This document shows positions 20,845 through 30,970 of a DNA stretch of 64,000 nucleotides, one piece after another; within the stretch, counting starts at the first letter, position 1; every line of letters begins with the position of its first letter. This DNA comes from Paralithodes platypus. Its lineage: Eukaryota; Arthropoda; Malacostraca; Decapoda; Lithodidae. The notes under the pieces were generated by a model. The model had not been told where the DNA came from, made no database searches, and saw only the letters and a program-made list of their open reading frames with translations. The stretch is from NCBI GenBank assembly GCA_032716605.1, contig CM064560.1, positions 15,386,567-15,450,566 on the forward strand. The letters run 5' to 3'. A program made the translations under genes and the position numbers.

Positions 20845-20955
20845 CCCCATTAATTTGACGGTATTGAGATTTTTAACCCTATTAGTTTGGCGTACTCTTC
20901 TCAGATATTGCTTTTTTCCTGGCAAGCTATTGCGAGCATACACTTGAGAGCTTCG
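20845..20955 (+). mobile_element. Degraded M1 MITE next to a splice acceptor
   Basis: CCCCATTAATTTGACGG, CCTATTAGTTTGGCG and TTTTTTCCTGGCAAGCTATT match the M1 sub-repeat region with many changes. It is one of the oldest-looking copies here. Confidence 0.6.
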
Positions 20956-21249
20956 TTCGATAAAGAAGTTGGAGCTGTAGACATCGATATTTAGCAGAAT
21001 TACCATGTAAAATAAGGTTGTAGTAAATTCATAAATACATTAAACTAAATTCAACAATACTTTTTATGCAGCAGAAACCTACATTGTTATTGCATTTCTG
21101 ATTGATATCAATGTTAATGGCTCCACTCTTCCTTATAGCGAGAAACTCACAAGTGGTCAGCTCAGGATAAAGACGGCTTTTACCAGGATATTTCATTATG
21201 CTTTTTGCCCACTAATGATGTATGGTATATTCGAAGATATCTTCATAAA

Positions 21250-21455
21250 GGTGGATTTACACAAGCACCATTTCCCGCAACATTTGATTTGCAACTTATT
21301 TCTAGTAACATTCTGAGATTATTTTGCACTGGTAATGGCAAGTAAGCTGAAGACAGATTTCTATGTAGGTGGCAAAATAATTTCAAAAGTATATACTAGA
21401 TCAGAATTGCAAACAAAACGTTAAAGGAAAAAGTGCTCGTGTAATCGTCCGCCTA
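21250..21455. mobile_element. M3 MITE copy, diverged
   Basis: It carries the M3 interior (TTATTTTGCACTGGTAATGG) and ends AAAAAGTGCTCGTGTAATCG. It lies about 35 bp past the end of the kinase-like ORF. Confidence 0.65.
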
Positions 21456-21488
21456 AACCCATCTCCGGCACAAAGCTTGCAGATCAAA

Positions 21489-22112
21489 TCACGATACCTG
21501 AGAGGAGCCCTCGTTGGGACTCCTAACACAAAGATCAAAAGCCTTATACAGGGATTCCAACATCTGCTTAACTTCCGTCCAATCACTGTCCACTCCATCC
21601 TCGTCCAGTTCGTCAGCATAACCAAAGTCGATGAGTCGAACGTAGTGGTTGCCTGGCTTGCCACACACCATGACATTCTTAGAGTGGATGTCCCCATGGG
21701 TGTATCCGGCCTTGTGTAGAGCCGCAACCTGGCACTTTACGTCCTCTCCAAGAAGGTCAAGCTCATCCCGAGAGCTAGCATGAAAGGCAAATAGAGTCGA
21801 GCCATGACAATACTCCATCATCAACAACGAGCCATCTTCACTAGCAGCCATCAGCCGTGGTGCCCCTCCTGCCCCATTCACATTATACAACACATTAGCC
21901 TCCGCCATCAAGTCCTGGCCGGGGTTAGCATCTTTCATGCAGGCCTTAACTTTCTTATTGCACCTCACCAGAGAAGCCGTCCCGTCAACACCTTTGCCAA
22001 GCTGTGAGATCACCTTAACGCCATCCAAGATCTCATTTCGGGAATGCAGCAAGTTATCCAGACCACTGTATCCAGCCCCCAAATAGTTATATTTTGTGCA
22101 ATAGGCCATCAT
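21489..22112 (-). CDS. Single-exon protein-kinase-like protein (HGD type)
   Basis: 207 codons from ATG 22112 (a second ATG follows at once). Kinase-fold landmarks appear in order: glycine loop LGKGVDG (38-44), Lys60 in ACMKDA, a helix-C-type Glu71, hinge LMMEYCHG (97-104), catalytic loop THGDIHSKNVMV (138-149, HGD instead of HRD, with Asn146), and metal-binding DFG at 162-164. All residues needed for phosphotransfer are present. It lacks most of the C-lobe after the activation segment, so it is short for a eukaryotic kinase (about 260). HGD loops are typical of Bud32, aminoglycoside-kinase-like and some viral or lineage-specific kinases, and I cannot choose among them. The ORF ends near CTCTCAG|GTATCG, a possible donor site just before the stop, so it could be spliced on. 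It lies upstream of the channel exon on the same strand and may sit in an intron of that gene. No frame damage was seen. Confidence 0.7.
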   Translation of the reverse strand: MMAYCTKYNYLGAGYSGLDNLLHSRNEILDGVKVISQLGKGVDGTASLVRCNKKVKACMKDANPGQDLMAEANVLYNVNGAGGAPRLMAASEDGSLLMMEYCHGSTLFAFHASSRDELDLLGEDVKCQVAALHKAGYTHGDIHSKNVMVCGKPGNHYVRLIDFGYADELDEDGVDSDWTEVKQMLESLYKAFDLCVRSPNEGSSQVS

Positions 22113-22119
22113 TAATAGT

Positions 22120-22800
22120 AGTAATTATGGCAGGCAATTATCTTATGTTTATCACAAATAATGTTGTACTAATTTCAAATTAGTACGAAATGAAAATAAC
22201 TTCCACTGAGAGAGCTTAATCACAAGCGTCTTGCTAGTTGAAAGATCAGTGGAACAATATGATATGCAACTATAGGCTAGTTTATGTGCGCACTAATGTA
22301 TATAGCCTATGTGGTGAAGATCGGCCTAACGCTGTTTTACCATAATAATTCACATCTGTAAATACCATTAAAACACAATATCTATCTAATTTATCGTTTG
22401 GAATAGCATTTAAATTATACAAAATATTCGAAATATGCCACGTTTATTAAAATAAAATAGTTAGAGCCTCAAATAAATTAGTTTTCTTTTACTGTATTAA
22501 CTTTCCACCAAAGAAAATTAATATATATGACTAACTAATATATTCTCAAAAGCGCAAATTTCTCTATCCTACACATTTTTTTTTTCTTTCAACATATTAT
22601 ATATTGCTGAATGGGTAGATATCTATATATTTTTTTAAAGTTAACACGATGGCCTACACATTATAAACATTGCATCGTTCATATAATGATATAAGAGAAC
22701 ATTAATAGTAATTATTTCAGATTTACACATGCGCAAGATTTCTCAATCTTTGTAACATATAGGCCTATATAATCTTAATAGCACATGCATCATTCGTATA
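22120..22800. other. AT-rich intergenic DNA
   Basis: No reading frame, RNA gene or repeat was recognised. It would contain the kinase promoter if transcription starts close to 22112, but no clear TATA or Inr was picked out. Confidence 0.5.
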
Positions 22801-23337
22801 TATGTAATTCTATCTATCTATCTATCTATCTATCTATATGCTCAGGCCCAATCCCCATTTTGGGGGTAGCCGACTCAAGACAGAGCAAGAACAGGGAAAA
22901 CACAAAAACAACATAAAACAAAAAATAAACACAGATAAAAAACACAAACTCTCACACAACCAGGTCACCCAGGAGAAGACCCAGAGACCAGGGTTACCAA
23001 GGTCGCTCCAGCACTCCCCCCGCCCTGACCACCCAGAGAGGTTCCGATCTCGGCAGGCAGACATGCAGCGGAGCCAAAGCCACAAGCCCTCCCACCACAC
23101 TTCCAGGCACACCCTTCATATTAATCGTTCCCCCCGGGCCAGGCGCCTGATGGACTATTATCTAGTCCCAACTTGCGCCCGACCCCTTACTCCAAATGAC
23201 CACGTGTTAACTCAACTATTCACAAGCATTCTCCATTCACTCCTGTCCACCACCACTTCCCCTGCCTGATCTATAGTCATTCCTCTATCATCCAAAGCCT
23301 TTCTTACACAGTCTCTCCATCTCAATGGGGGTCTTCC

Positions 23338-23621
23338 TGTGGGGATCGGTTTTTACACCATACCCGAAAGAGGATTTATGGAGCTCCGATCTTACTCTCA
23401 ACCATCTGAACAATTTAACCAGCACACCTAAACTTCGTTAAATGCGGAAATAGCCTCACGAAAATATCATGCCCTGGTGGGGGCACGAACTCTCGACCCT
23501 TGGGTGTGAGGCAGGCACCTTACCAGTTAGACCAATAGAGATATCCCACTTGGCCTGTTCGGCTCAGGGTATTTCCGCATCCGAGGTATGTTTAGGCTAG
23601 CCTATTTTCACTGACTTTACA
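23338..23621. repeat. TRIM-like element, left LTR
   Basis: 284 bp, TGTGGGGATCGG to GACTTTACA. The tRNA-like segment is at about 23478-23548. Confidence 0.85.
23478..23548 (-). promoter_or_regulatory. tRNA-like segment (A and B boxes) inside the LTR
   Basis: Minus strand: GGTCTAACTGGTAAGGTGCC matches the pol III A box and D-arm. A GGTGC stem with a CTGCCTC loop could pose as an anticodon arm. GAGAGTTCGTGCCCCC resembles the T-arm and B box, but its stem is poor. The duplicate lies at 24011-24081. Confidence 0.6.
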
Positions 23622-23870
23622 CTACTTCACCTTGCGGGAAGCGAAAGCTCCGAACAGAGAGGAACGAACAGAGAGGAACAAGCTTGAGCCGAATCGACCG
23701 AGAGTCCGTCAGAGAGATGAACGGGAATGGTGAGTCAACTTCACTGAGCGATACTACACGCACCTACAAACTGCCCAGTTGGCAACTCGCTTGGGCGGCT
23801 GGCAACTCCACAACCCAACCCAATCGAGTCTCACAACACTCCCTGCTCTCTCCTATCCTCTTCCTTGTCC

Positions 23871-24154
23871 TGTGGGGATCGGTTTTTACACCATACCCGA
23901 AAGAGGATTAATGGAGCTCCGATCTTACTCTCAACCATCTGAACAATTTTACCAACACACCTAAACTTCGTTAAATGCGGAAATAGCCTCACGAAAATAT
24001 CATGCCCTGGTGGGGGCACGAACTCTCGACCCTTGGGTGTGAGGCAGACACCTTACCAGTTAGACCAAAAGAGATATCCCTCTTGGCCTGTTCGGCTCAG
24101 GGTATTTCCGCATCTGAGGTCTGTTTAGGCTAGCCTATTTTCACTGACTTTACA
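23871..24154. repeat. TRIM-like element, right LTR
   Basis: 284 bp, same ends as the left copy and about 97 percent alike by eye. The tRNA-like segment is at about 24011-24081. Confidence 0.85.
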
Positions 24155-24158
24155 TTCC

Positions 24159-25703
24159 TGCCCTTCTATCTCCCCTTGTACCTGACTCACATATTCTCTT
24201 TGTAAGCCTTTCATCTCCCATTCGTTCAACATGACCATACCAGCTCAGCACCCTTCTGTCCACTCTGGCTGACAAATGTTCCTGCTGCCCCACTCTCCTA
24301 CGTATCTCTTCATTCCTCAATCTGTCTCTACGAGTAACTCCACACATACTCCTCAAGCAGCTCATCTCCATCACATCCAGCCCTCTTTTCTCCTTTTTCT
24401 TCAGAGCCCATGTCTCAGCCCCATACATCACTGTTGGCACAACAATTCCTTGATACAGTGCACTTTTTACTTTCACTCCGAGATTTCTCGTCTTCCACAT
24501 AGTTCCCATTGCTCCGAAAACGTTCCTTCCTTCACACACTCTCTGTTTTACCTCCACTTCCATACCTCCACTCCTGCTTATTGTTCCTCCTAGATATTTA
24601 AAACACTCTACTTGTTCCAATATTTCCCCATCCAGCCTCACATCTAGATTCACCCTATGCTCTCCCCTATTACACACCATTACTTTACTTTTAATGACGT
24701 TCACCTTCAGTTTCCTCCTTCCACAAACCACACCAAACTCTTTGACTACCCGCTGCAGTTTCTCATCAGCATCCGCCACCAATGCTGTGTCATCAGCGAA
24801 CAGCAACTGATTCAACTCCCAATCTCTACCATTCTTTCCTACTAAAACCAATCCTCTTCCCATAGTTCTCATTTTCACCTCCCTCACCACACCATCCATA
24901 AACATATTAAACAGCCATGGTGACATTACACAACCCTGTCGCAAACCTACCTTTACCTCAAACCATTCACTCAACTCACCATTTCCTACTCTCACACATG
25001 CTCTGCTCCCTTCATAAAAACTCTTAACTGCTTCTAACAAATTTCCTCCTATTTCATAAATCCTTAACACCTTCCACATTGCTTCACGGTCCACACGATC
25101 ATACACTTTTTCCAAGTCCATAAAAGCCCAAAATATCTCCTTATGCTTCTCTAAATACTTCTCGCATAACTGTCTTACTGCAAACATCTGATCCACGCAC
25201 CCTCTTCCCCTCCTAAAACCGCACTGTTCTTCTCCTATTGCAACTTCCGTACACTTTATTATCCTCTCTATCAACACCCTGCCATACAGCTTTCCAACCA
25301 CTGACAATAAACTAATACCTCTATAACTTGAACACTCCTGCCGATCTCCCTTCCCCTTGTACAACGGCACAATACATGCACTCTTCCAGTCTATTGGTAC
25401 CATTGACACAGCAAAGCACACATTGAAAAGTATCACCAACCAATCTATTATCACATCTCCACCCTTCTTTATACACTCCACAGCAATACCATCCAAACCT
25501 TCTGCTTTTCCCACTCTCATTTGTTTCACTGCTTCTCTCACCTCATTTTCCTCAATCCTTTCATTCATTCCCTGCCACCTGGGTGGCCTGGGTAACCTAT
25601 CTCCATCCACCTCTGCTTCAATCACTGCTTTTCTTCCATCTCTTGTATTTAACAAAGATTCAAAATACTCAGCATATCTTTTCCTCACTTCAACTGGTTC
25701 CAC
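24159..25703 (-). pseudogene. LINE reverse transcriptase, long open segment
   Basis: About 515 codons open without a stop. RT landmarks: CIVPLYKGKGDRQECSSYRG (motif 2 region), then ISLLSVVGKLYGRVL; EQCGFRRGRGCVDQM; FWAFMDLEKVYDRVDR (motif A, with Asp); GLRQGCVMSPWLFNMFMD (motif B); and LLFADDTALVAD (motif C, the ADD pair intact). CFKYLGGTISRSGGM and MYGAETWALKK follow, then the C-terminal WYGHVERM. The frame stops only where the LTR element was inserted. In the undisturbed LINE it continued into the piece at 23333-23230 (RWRDCVRKALDDRG). A frameshift near 25710 separates it from the linker. Motif A reads DLEKVYD where DLEKAFD-type residues are usual. Confidence 0.88.
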
Positions 25704-25712
25704 TAGTAATTC

Positions 25713-26215
25713 TCCATTTCATCTTTCACTGACTCTTCCCTCTTTTGTCCTCCTTTCCTTACTTTATTTACCTCCTTCCAGAACATCTTCTTTCGTTCTT
25801 AAAAATTCTCACTCAGCCCCACCTTTCGTTTGCATCTTTTTTCGCTTCTCTAATTTTCCGTTTTGCCTCTCTCCTTTTCTCCTTGTACCTCTCCCATACC
25901 TCAACACTACCATCCTGTAAAACCCTCTCAAAACACTGTCTCTTCTCCTCAACTGCCTTTCTCACCGTATCATTCCACCACTCGCTTCCCTTCCTGATAC
26001 CTCTGCCTCCTACTTTCCTTTTGCCGCATACTACCTCTGCACTTGCTTTCACTCCTTCCTTAAACTGTTGCCATTCAACCTCTACTTCTCTCACTTCCAT
26101 CCACTTTTCATTTAGTCTTTCCTTGTACTCCCTCTCTTTTTCACTCTTCTCTAACTCACTAACTTTTATTACCTCTCTTACTTCACGCTTGTCTCTTATT
26201 CTCCTGTAACTCTTA
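25713..26215 (-). pseudogene. LINE linker between endonuclease and RT, degraded
   Basis: A basic, charged stretch (WWNDTVRKAVEEKRQCFERV, then YKEKRREAKRKIREAKKD) typical of the region before RT in these elements (Exo_endo to RVT_1). It has frameshifts near 25810 and 26100. Confidence 0.7.
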
Positions 26216-26218
26216 ACT

Positions 26219-26971
26219 AAATGAGTTTGGAACAGTGTGCGAAAAACGGAATTTGAAGGTAAATACGGGGAAGAGCAAGGTTATGGTCTTCGAAAGGGGT
26301 GAAGTCACAGAGTGTGAGGTGAAGCTGAACGGTCAGGCTATGGAGATCGTCAACTCTTTTAAGTATCTGGGCAGTGTGTTGAGTAAAGATGGGACTATGG
26401 ATGAAGAGGTGCGGGAGAGGGTACAACAGGGGAAGAGGGTTGTAGGAACGCTAAAAGCAGTAACAAGAAATAGGGTGGTCAGTATGGAAGTGAAGAAGTC
26501 CTTGCATGACAGTGTGGTAATCCCGACACTGACTTACGGAAGCGAAGCATGGACGTTGGTTGAGAGACTCAGACCAAGAGTGAGAGCAGTGGAAATGAAT
26601 TACCTAAGGAGTGCGTGCGGAGTTACATGGAGGGATAGACAGACTAATGAGGAAGTAAGAAGGAGGTATGGTGTGGAGGTAGATGTGCTGGAAAGTGTGA
26701 AAAGGAACAACTTGAGATGGTTCGGCCATATGGAACGTATGGAAAGCGAGAGAATGACTAAGAGGGTGTACGAGAGCGAGGTGGAGGGACAGAGGGGGAG
26801 AGGTAGACCGAATATGAGGTGGAAGGATGGAGTGAGGAACTACATGAATGAAGGCGGTGCTGGTTGGGGGGAGGGGCGTCGACTGACTGGGGACAGAGGT
26901 GCATGGGGGCGGTTCGTTCGTGGCCACCCCTTCGGGGATCACGGCGTCAGGCAATAGATAGATAGATAGAA
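26219..26971 (+). mobile_element. 5'-truncated RTE-like LINE inserted in the other LINE
   Basis: The last 240 codons of an RT protein related to, but distinct from, the host LINE: NLKVNTGKSKVMVFERGE, SFKYLGSVLSKDGTMDEE, LTYGSEAWTLVERLRPRV, LRWFGHMERM and RPNMRWKDGVRNYM. They end in a stop and a (ATAG)n tail at 26955-26969. The target duplication AACTCTTAACT lies at both ends (about 26207-26217 and 26970-26980). The ORF is open throughout, so the insertion is young. Confidence 0.9.
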
Positions 26972-26974
26972 CTC

Positions 26975-27640
26975 TTAACTCTTAGCTTTCCCTCCACCAG
27001 GAGGGAAAGCTGATATACCCTCCGCCTCACCTCTCATCACATTCATATCCAGCAGTCTACACAATCTTTCCCTTGTCACCAGCACATAATCCATCAATGC
27101 CCTCTCTACAATCTCTCCCCTCACAAGTCTATGCCAGGTGTACTTGTGTATACGCCTTTTTTTGAAGAACGTATTACCTACACTCAATCTACACTCTTCA
27201 CATACATTTTTCAGTCTTTCTCCACTCTCGTTTACACCATCCACACCAAAACTACCGATGACTCCCTCAACAGGCTCATTTCCTACCCTAGCATTTAGGT
27301 CCCCTAAAACTATAACATTTTCATTTTCATCAAACCCTTGTAGACAATCTCTCAAATCCTCCCAGAAACCCTCTACCTCGTCTAACTCTCTTTCACTTCC
27401 TGGTCCATACGCACTTACAAAAACCCACCTTTCACCCTTAAACCGCATTCTCACCCACATTAGCCTTGATGACACCTTTTCCACTCTTTTATAAACTCTT
27501 AACTCCTCCTTCACAATAATAGCCACTCCTTCTTCTTTTCCCTGACTCCCTCGTCTACTCCAGACTTTCTACCTATCACGTTTCCAAAATCCACTTCTCC
27601 CTCTCCTTTCATCTTTGTTTCATTCAGTGCAAGGACATCA
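26975..27640 (-). pseudogene. LINE apurinic-type endonuclease
   Basis: Minus strand: DVLALNETKMKGEGE (the catalytic Glu of motif LNETK), then a frame change near 27530, then FVSAYGPGSERE, VIVLGDLNARVGN (active-site Asp and Asn), TWHRL and IDYV-type residues (MDYVLVTRERLC). The serine/histidine end of the domain is lost at the second-LINE junction, where the 11-bp target duplication lies. It belongs to the LINE spanning 22808-27665. Confidence 0.85.
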
Positions 27641-27715
27641 TACATCCTTCTTTCAAATAACCTTCCAATATCCTATCCTAATTAGCTGCAAAAATTTAAT
27701 TATTTTCATTAGAAC

Positions 27716-28040
27716 TTTAGCCCCACTAGTTTTGAGATTATAAGACGTTAGGCCCATTAGTTTGGCGATTTTAACACCTTTCGCCCCATTTCGTTGTCAA
27801 TTTTAAACTCTTTCGTGCCATTTAGGCGTCGATTATTTCCTGGCGAGCGTTAGCGAGCCTGCAATTTTAAAAGAAACCGGCCTTTGGCCGGGAAATTTTT
27901 CCACCGAAAAATGTACAAATTTATCTTGAAGGGAGGTCTAGGGGGTGTTTTTCTAAGCTTGATAGAGGTCTAGGGAGGAAACTTATAAAATATATGAATG
28001 AATGAATTAATAGACCAGCAAACGGACAGTCTCCCCTTAA
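27716..28040 (+). mobile_element. M1 MITE copy, 5' truncated
   Basis: Starts within the sub-repeats (TAGCCCCACTAGTTTTGAG) and ends ACAGTCTCCCCTTAA. The final TTAA is the first base block of the next M2 element. Confidence 0.85.
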
Positions 28041-28605
28041 CCCCCTCTGTAGCGGTGACGTCCTTTTAACTTTATTCTACCTGTTAGACGATTTTATTCA
28101 GTTTATATATGGCCATCAGGAATTAACAGACTTCGAACTATCTCACTTAAGGGGAGGGAGACCGTTTTTGGTCTATTAATTCATATATTCTTTAGTTTTC
28201 TCGCTAGACCTCCATCAAGCTTAGAAAAACACTCCTTAGAACCCTCTTCAAGATAAATTTGTAAATTTTTCGGTAGAAAAATGTCCCGGCCAAAGGCCGG
28301 TTCCTCTTAAAGTTTCAGGCTCGCTATCGCTCACCAGGAAATAATAGACACCTAAATGGTACGAAAGGTCTTAAAATTGACAACGGAATGGGGCGAAAGG
28401 TGTTAAAATCGCCAAACTAATGGGCCGAACATCTTATAATCTAACCAAAAATGGGGCTAAGCATGAGGGAGAAGGAGGTCCATAAAAATGGTCTGCCTCC
28501 CCTTAACCCTTTTCACAGATCTTTCTTGAACGGCACAAAATCGCCTATGTATAGCTAGAGTTAAATTAAAAAGACATCGCCTGTACAGAAGGGGTTAAGA
28601 AGGAT
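28037..28605 (+). mobile_element. M2 MITE split by an M1 insertion
   Basis: M2 is a roughly 210-bp TTAA-bounded element with ends CCCTTCTGTACCGGxGACGTC and its mirror, and inner GACGATTTTATTCAG and CTTCCTAA blocks. Here 28037-28150 is the left half and 28503-28605 the right half, with the M1 copy 28147-28506 between them. Confidence 0.8.
28147..28506 (-). mobile_element. M1 MITE, complete copy nested in M2
   Basis: TTAAGGGGAGGGAGACCG to GGTCTGCCTCCCCTTAA, 360 bp, with all M1 blocks. Confidence 0.88.
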
Positions 28606-29137
28606 CAGTGTAGTATAAAGGGTTAAGACATCGCCTGTACAGAAGGGGTTAAGAAGGATCAGTGTAGTATAAAGGGTTAAGACATCGCCTGTACAGAAGG
28701 GGTTAAGAAGGATCAGTGTAGTATAAAGGGTTAAGACATCGCCTGTACAGAAGGGGTTAAGAAGGATCAGTGTAGTATAAAGGGTTAAGACATCGCCTGT
28801 ACAGAAGGGGTTAAGAAGGATCAGTGTAGTATAAAGACATCGCCTGTACAGAAGGGGTTAAGAAGGATCAGTGTAGTATAAAGACATCGCCTGTACAGAA
28901 GGGGTTAAGAAGGATCAGTGTAGTATAAAGGGTTAAGACATCGCCTGTACAGAAGGGGTTAAGAAGGATCAGTGTAGTATAAAGACATCGCCTGTACAGA
29001 AGGGGTTAAGAAGGATCAGTGTAGTATAAAGACATCGCCTGTACAGAAGGGGTTAAGAAGGATCAGTGTAGTATAAAGGGTTAAGACATCGCCTGTACAG
29101 AAGGGGTTAAGAAGGATCAGTGTAGTATAAAGGGTTA
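28570..29137. repeat. 54/46-bp minisatellite, 11 copies
   Basis: Unit GACATCGCCTGTACAGAAGG-GGTTAA, then GAAGGATCAGTGTAGTATAAA with or without GGGTTAA. The first half is the right end of the M2 element at 28605; the second half is its former flank. Confidence 0.95.
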
Positions 29138-30005
29138 AGGGGAGGTTTTTAGTTTGGTCTCTAGATATTCATCAAGCATAATATTACACCCCCTTGAGCC
29201 CCTTTCAAGATAAATTTGTACATTTTTCGGTAGAAAAATTTCCCGGCTGAAAGACGATTCCTCTTAAATTACAGGCTCGCTATCGCTCACCAGGATAAAA
29301 TCGACACCTAAATAACACGAAAGGTCTTTAAATTGACAGAAATGTGTCGAAAGTTCTTAAAATCGTTAAAATAATTGGGCGCACGTCTTAAAATTCGAAA
29401 AGCAATGGGGCTAAACATGAGGGAGAGGACGGGTGCCCAACCCCGAAAAGGGTTGAAATAGGGTAGCTATCCCCCCGCCAAAGGCGGCTTTCTAGGGCCT
29501 TTCCTAGCTGATGCTGAGAGGATTGGGTTCTAGTCATGTGGTGATGGGCTGGTCTATCAGAGTGAGAACTGAGCGATCTCTGCCATACCCATAGCTTACT
29601 CTGACTGTTCCTTTTACTTATATATTTCTAGATCTCAAGTGACGGCATCTCTTGCGTGGATTGACCTCCTAATCTACCAAGATTGGAAGCCAAAGCGTCA
29701 CATCTTTCCTTTGCCCCTCAACTTTCTCTTCATAATTGCTGTGGGGCACAGGGCCCTGGGTGGGGCTTTGGTTTCCCGGGCATTTCCGCACCCTCCTCAG
29801 CTCCCCGCCGTGGAGTGGCTTCGGTCACCCAGGCTTTATTGTGGTCGGCGGGGAGGGTTCTGTGGGGGCGCTCGGTTGTGGCCTTGGCCTTGCTCGGGGC
29901 CTTGGGGCTGTTCGGCCAGGCAGCTTGGGGAAAAACAACAACAACAACAACATGAGGGAGAAAGGGGTCAAGAAAAAAATCCCTCAAGTGGAAATCTCCC
30001 CTTAA
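29135..30005 (-). mobile_element. M1 MITE split by the (AAC)-tailed retroposon
   Basis: M1 parts lie at 29135-29426 and 29949-30005. The break lies in the ATGAGGGAGA block, which is duplicated on both sides of the insert. Confidence 0.85.
29427..29948 (+). mobile_element. (AAC)-tailed retroposon, full-length copy
   Basis: 522 bp ending in (AAC)n, flanked by the 13-bp duplication AACATGAGGGAGA. The GC-rich 5' end folds into hairpins (CCCGAAAAGGGTTG, then CCCCCCGCCAAAGGCGG). TAGCTGATGCTGAGAGG and GGGTTCTAGTC could be weak pol III boxes. No conserved ORF is shared by all copies. It is either a long SINE or the non-coding end of an unseen LINE. Confidence 0.85.
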
Positions 30006-30118
30006 GTGAGATAGTTGGAAGCCTGATGAACGCTGGAGGCCCTATATAAACTGAATAATATCGTGTAACAATAGGTAGAATAAAGTTAAAAGGACGTCGC
30101 CGCTACAGAAGGGGTGAA
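30003..30118 (-). mobile_element. M2 MITE, half copy
   Basis: This is the reverse of the left half at 28037-28150 (GAGATAGTT, then AAAAGGACGTCGCCGCTACA). Confidence 0.75.
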
Positions 30119-30336
30119 GGGGAGACTGACCGTTTGTTTGGTCTATTAATTCATTTATTCATACATTTTTAAAGCTTCCTCGCTAGACCTCCATCAAGCT
30201 TAGAAAAACACCCCCTAGACCCCCTTCCATATAAATTTGTACATTTTTCGGTAGAAAAATGTCTCGGCTAACTAAACTAAAAATATATATGAATAAATGA
30301 ATTAATAGACCAAACAAACGGTCAGTCTCCCCTTAA
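30115..30336. mobile_element. M1 fold-back derivative
   Basis: Only the two M1 ends remain, joined head to head (arms of about 70 bp sharing GAATxAATxxATTAATAGACC). The left TTAA is mutated to TGAA. Confidence 0.8.
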
Positions 30337-30545
30337 CCCTTACAGTACCAGCGACATCTGTTCCCATTTATTATATCTACTTTTAGACGATTTTAGACAG
30401 CTTAGGAAGGACCTGTGGTAGTTAAACTGGTTGATTGAGATAGTTCGATGCTTAATTATTGCTAGAGATCCTTCCTAAACTGCAAAAAATTGCCTAAATA
30501 TACCAAAAATAGCATTAAATACGTCGCCGGTACAGAATGGGTTAA
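30333..30545. mobile_element. M2 MITE, complete copy
   Basis: 213 bp, TTAA to TTAA, with mirrored ends (CCCTTACAGTACCAGCGAC and GTCGCCGGTACAGAATGGG) and mirrored GGAAGGACC / GATCCTTCCTAA. Both TTAA are shared with neighbouring M1 copies. Confidence 0.85.
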
Positions 30546-30672
30546 GGGGAGAGAATCGTCTTTCTGTCTCCCTTTCTTCCTCATGTTCAGTCCCATTAGT
30601 TTCCAGATTTTTTGAAGTTCGGCCCATTAGTTTGGCGATTTTAAGACCTTTCCCTCATTTCTTTATCAATAT

Positions 30673-30970
30673 TTATTAGTGGCCCCTCCATCATTGACGA
30701 TATGCCTATTAGTATAATAGCCTCCATTCAAGCGCCCGCGGTAGCCAGTTTGAATCTACCGCCGCGGGGAAGAACGAAGTATCAGTCATAAGGGTAACGC
30801 TTATTCTCTTATGGAATCGTCTTATGATTGGGTACTCTCTACGAAAAAAACCTTCGTAAAATATAAAAAAGAAAAATATACTTAATAATTGTTATACTAT
30901 AGCTTTCCATCTCGTGGATTTCTTGTGTGGGGTTCCTTGCCGCTGCTCCCTGAGCCTCCATTCCTTCTTC
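30673..30970. repeat. DIRS left inverted terminal repeat
   Basis: From about 30706 to 30970 it is nearly identical to the reverse complement of 39007-39272. The outermost 33 bp (GTGGCCCCTCCATCATTGAC) differ from the right tip but match the internal complementary region. Confidence 0.9.

Larger units (their letters stand above)
23338..24154. mobile_element. Miniature LTR retrotransposon (TRIM-like), 817 bp, with tRNA-like LTRs
   Basis: Two direct repeats of 284 bp (23338-23621 and 23871-24154) begin TG and end CA, and differ at about 8-10 positions. A 249-bp non-coding centre (23622-23870) separates them. The 4-bp sequence TTCC flanks the whole unit (23334-23337 and 24155-24158), and removing the unit restores the host LINE reading. 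Neither repeat alone has a matching flank, so they moved as a pair. No gag or pol, and no convincing primer-binding site, was found. Each repeat contains a tRNA-like segment on the minus strand. Confidence 0.85.
22808..27665 (-). mobile_element. RTE-like LINE with (GATA)n tail, interrupted twice
   Basis: Reading down from 27665: apurinic endonuclease (27640-26975), linker (26100-25713), reverse transcriptase (25703-24159), C-terminus (23333-23230), 3' UTR, and a tetranucleotide tail of seven TATC (plus strand) at 22813-22840. It is 5' truncated within the endonuclease. A TRIM-like LTR element (23338-24154) sits in the C-terminal codons and a second LINE (26219-26971) in the linker. An endonuclease-RT layout without RNase H plus a simple-sequence tail suggests the RTE group. 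Confidence 0.8.

Noticed and set aside
24276..24593. Plus-strand frames opposite the LINE RT (24276-25920, 26604-26954)
   Set aside because: Shadows of conserved RT motifs on the other strand.
28570..29137. Regular repeats resembling a CRISPR array (also 39472, 57857, 60506)
   Set aside because: Contiguous tandem units with no unique spacers, no cas genes, eukaryotic context: minisatellites.
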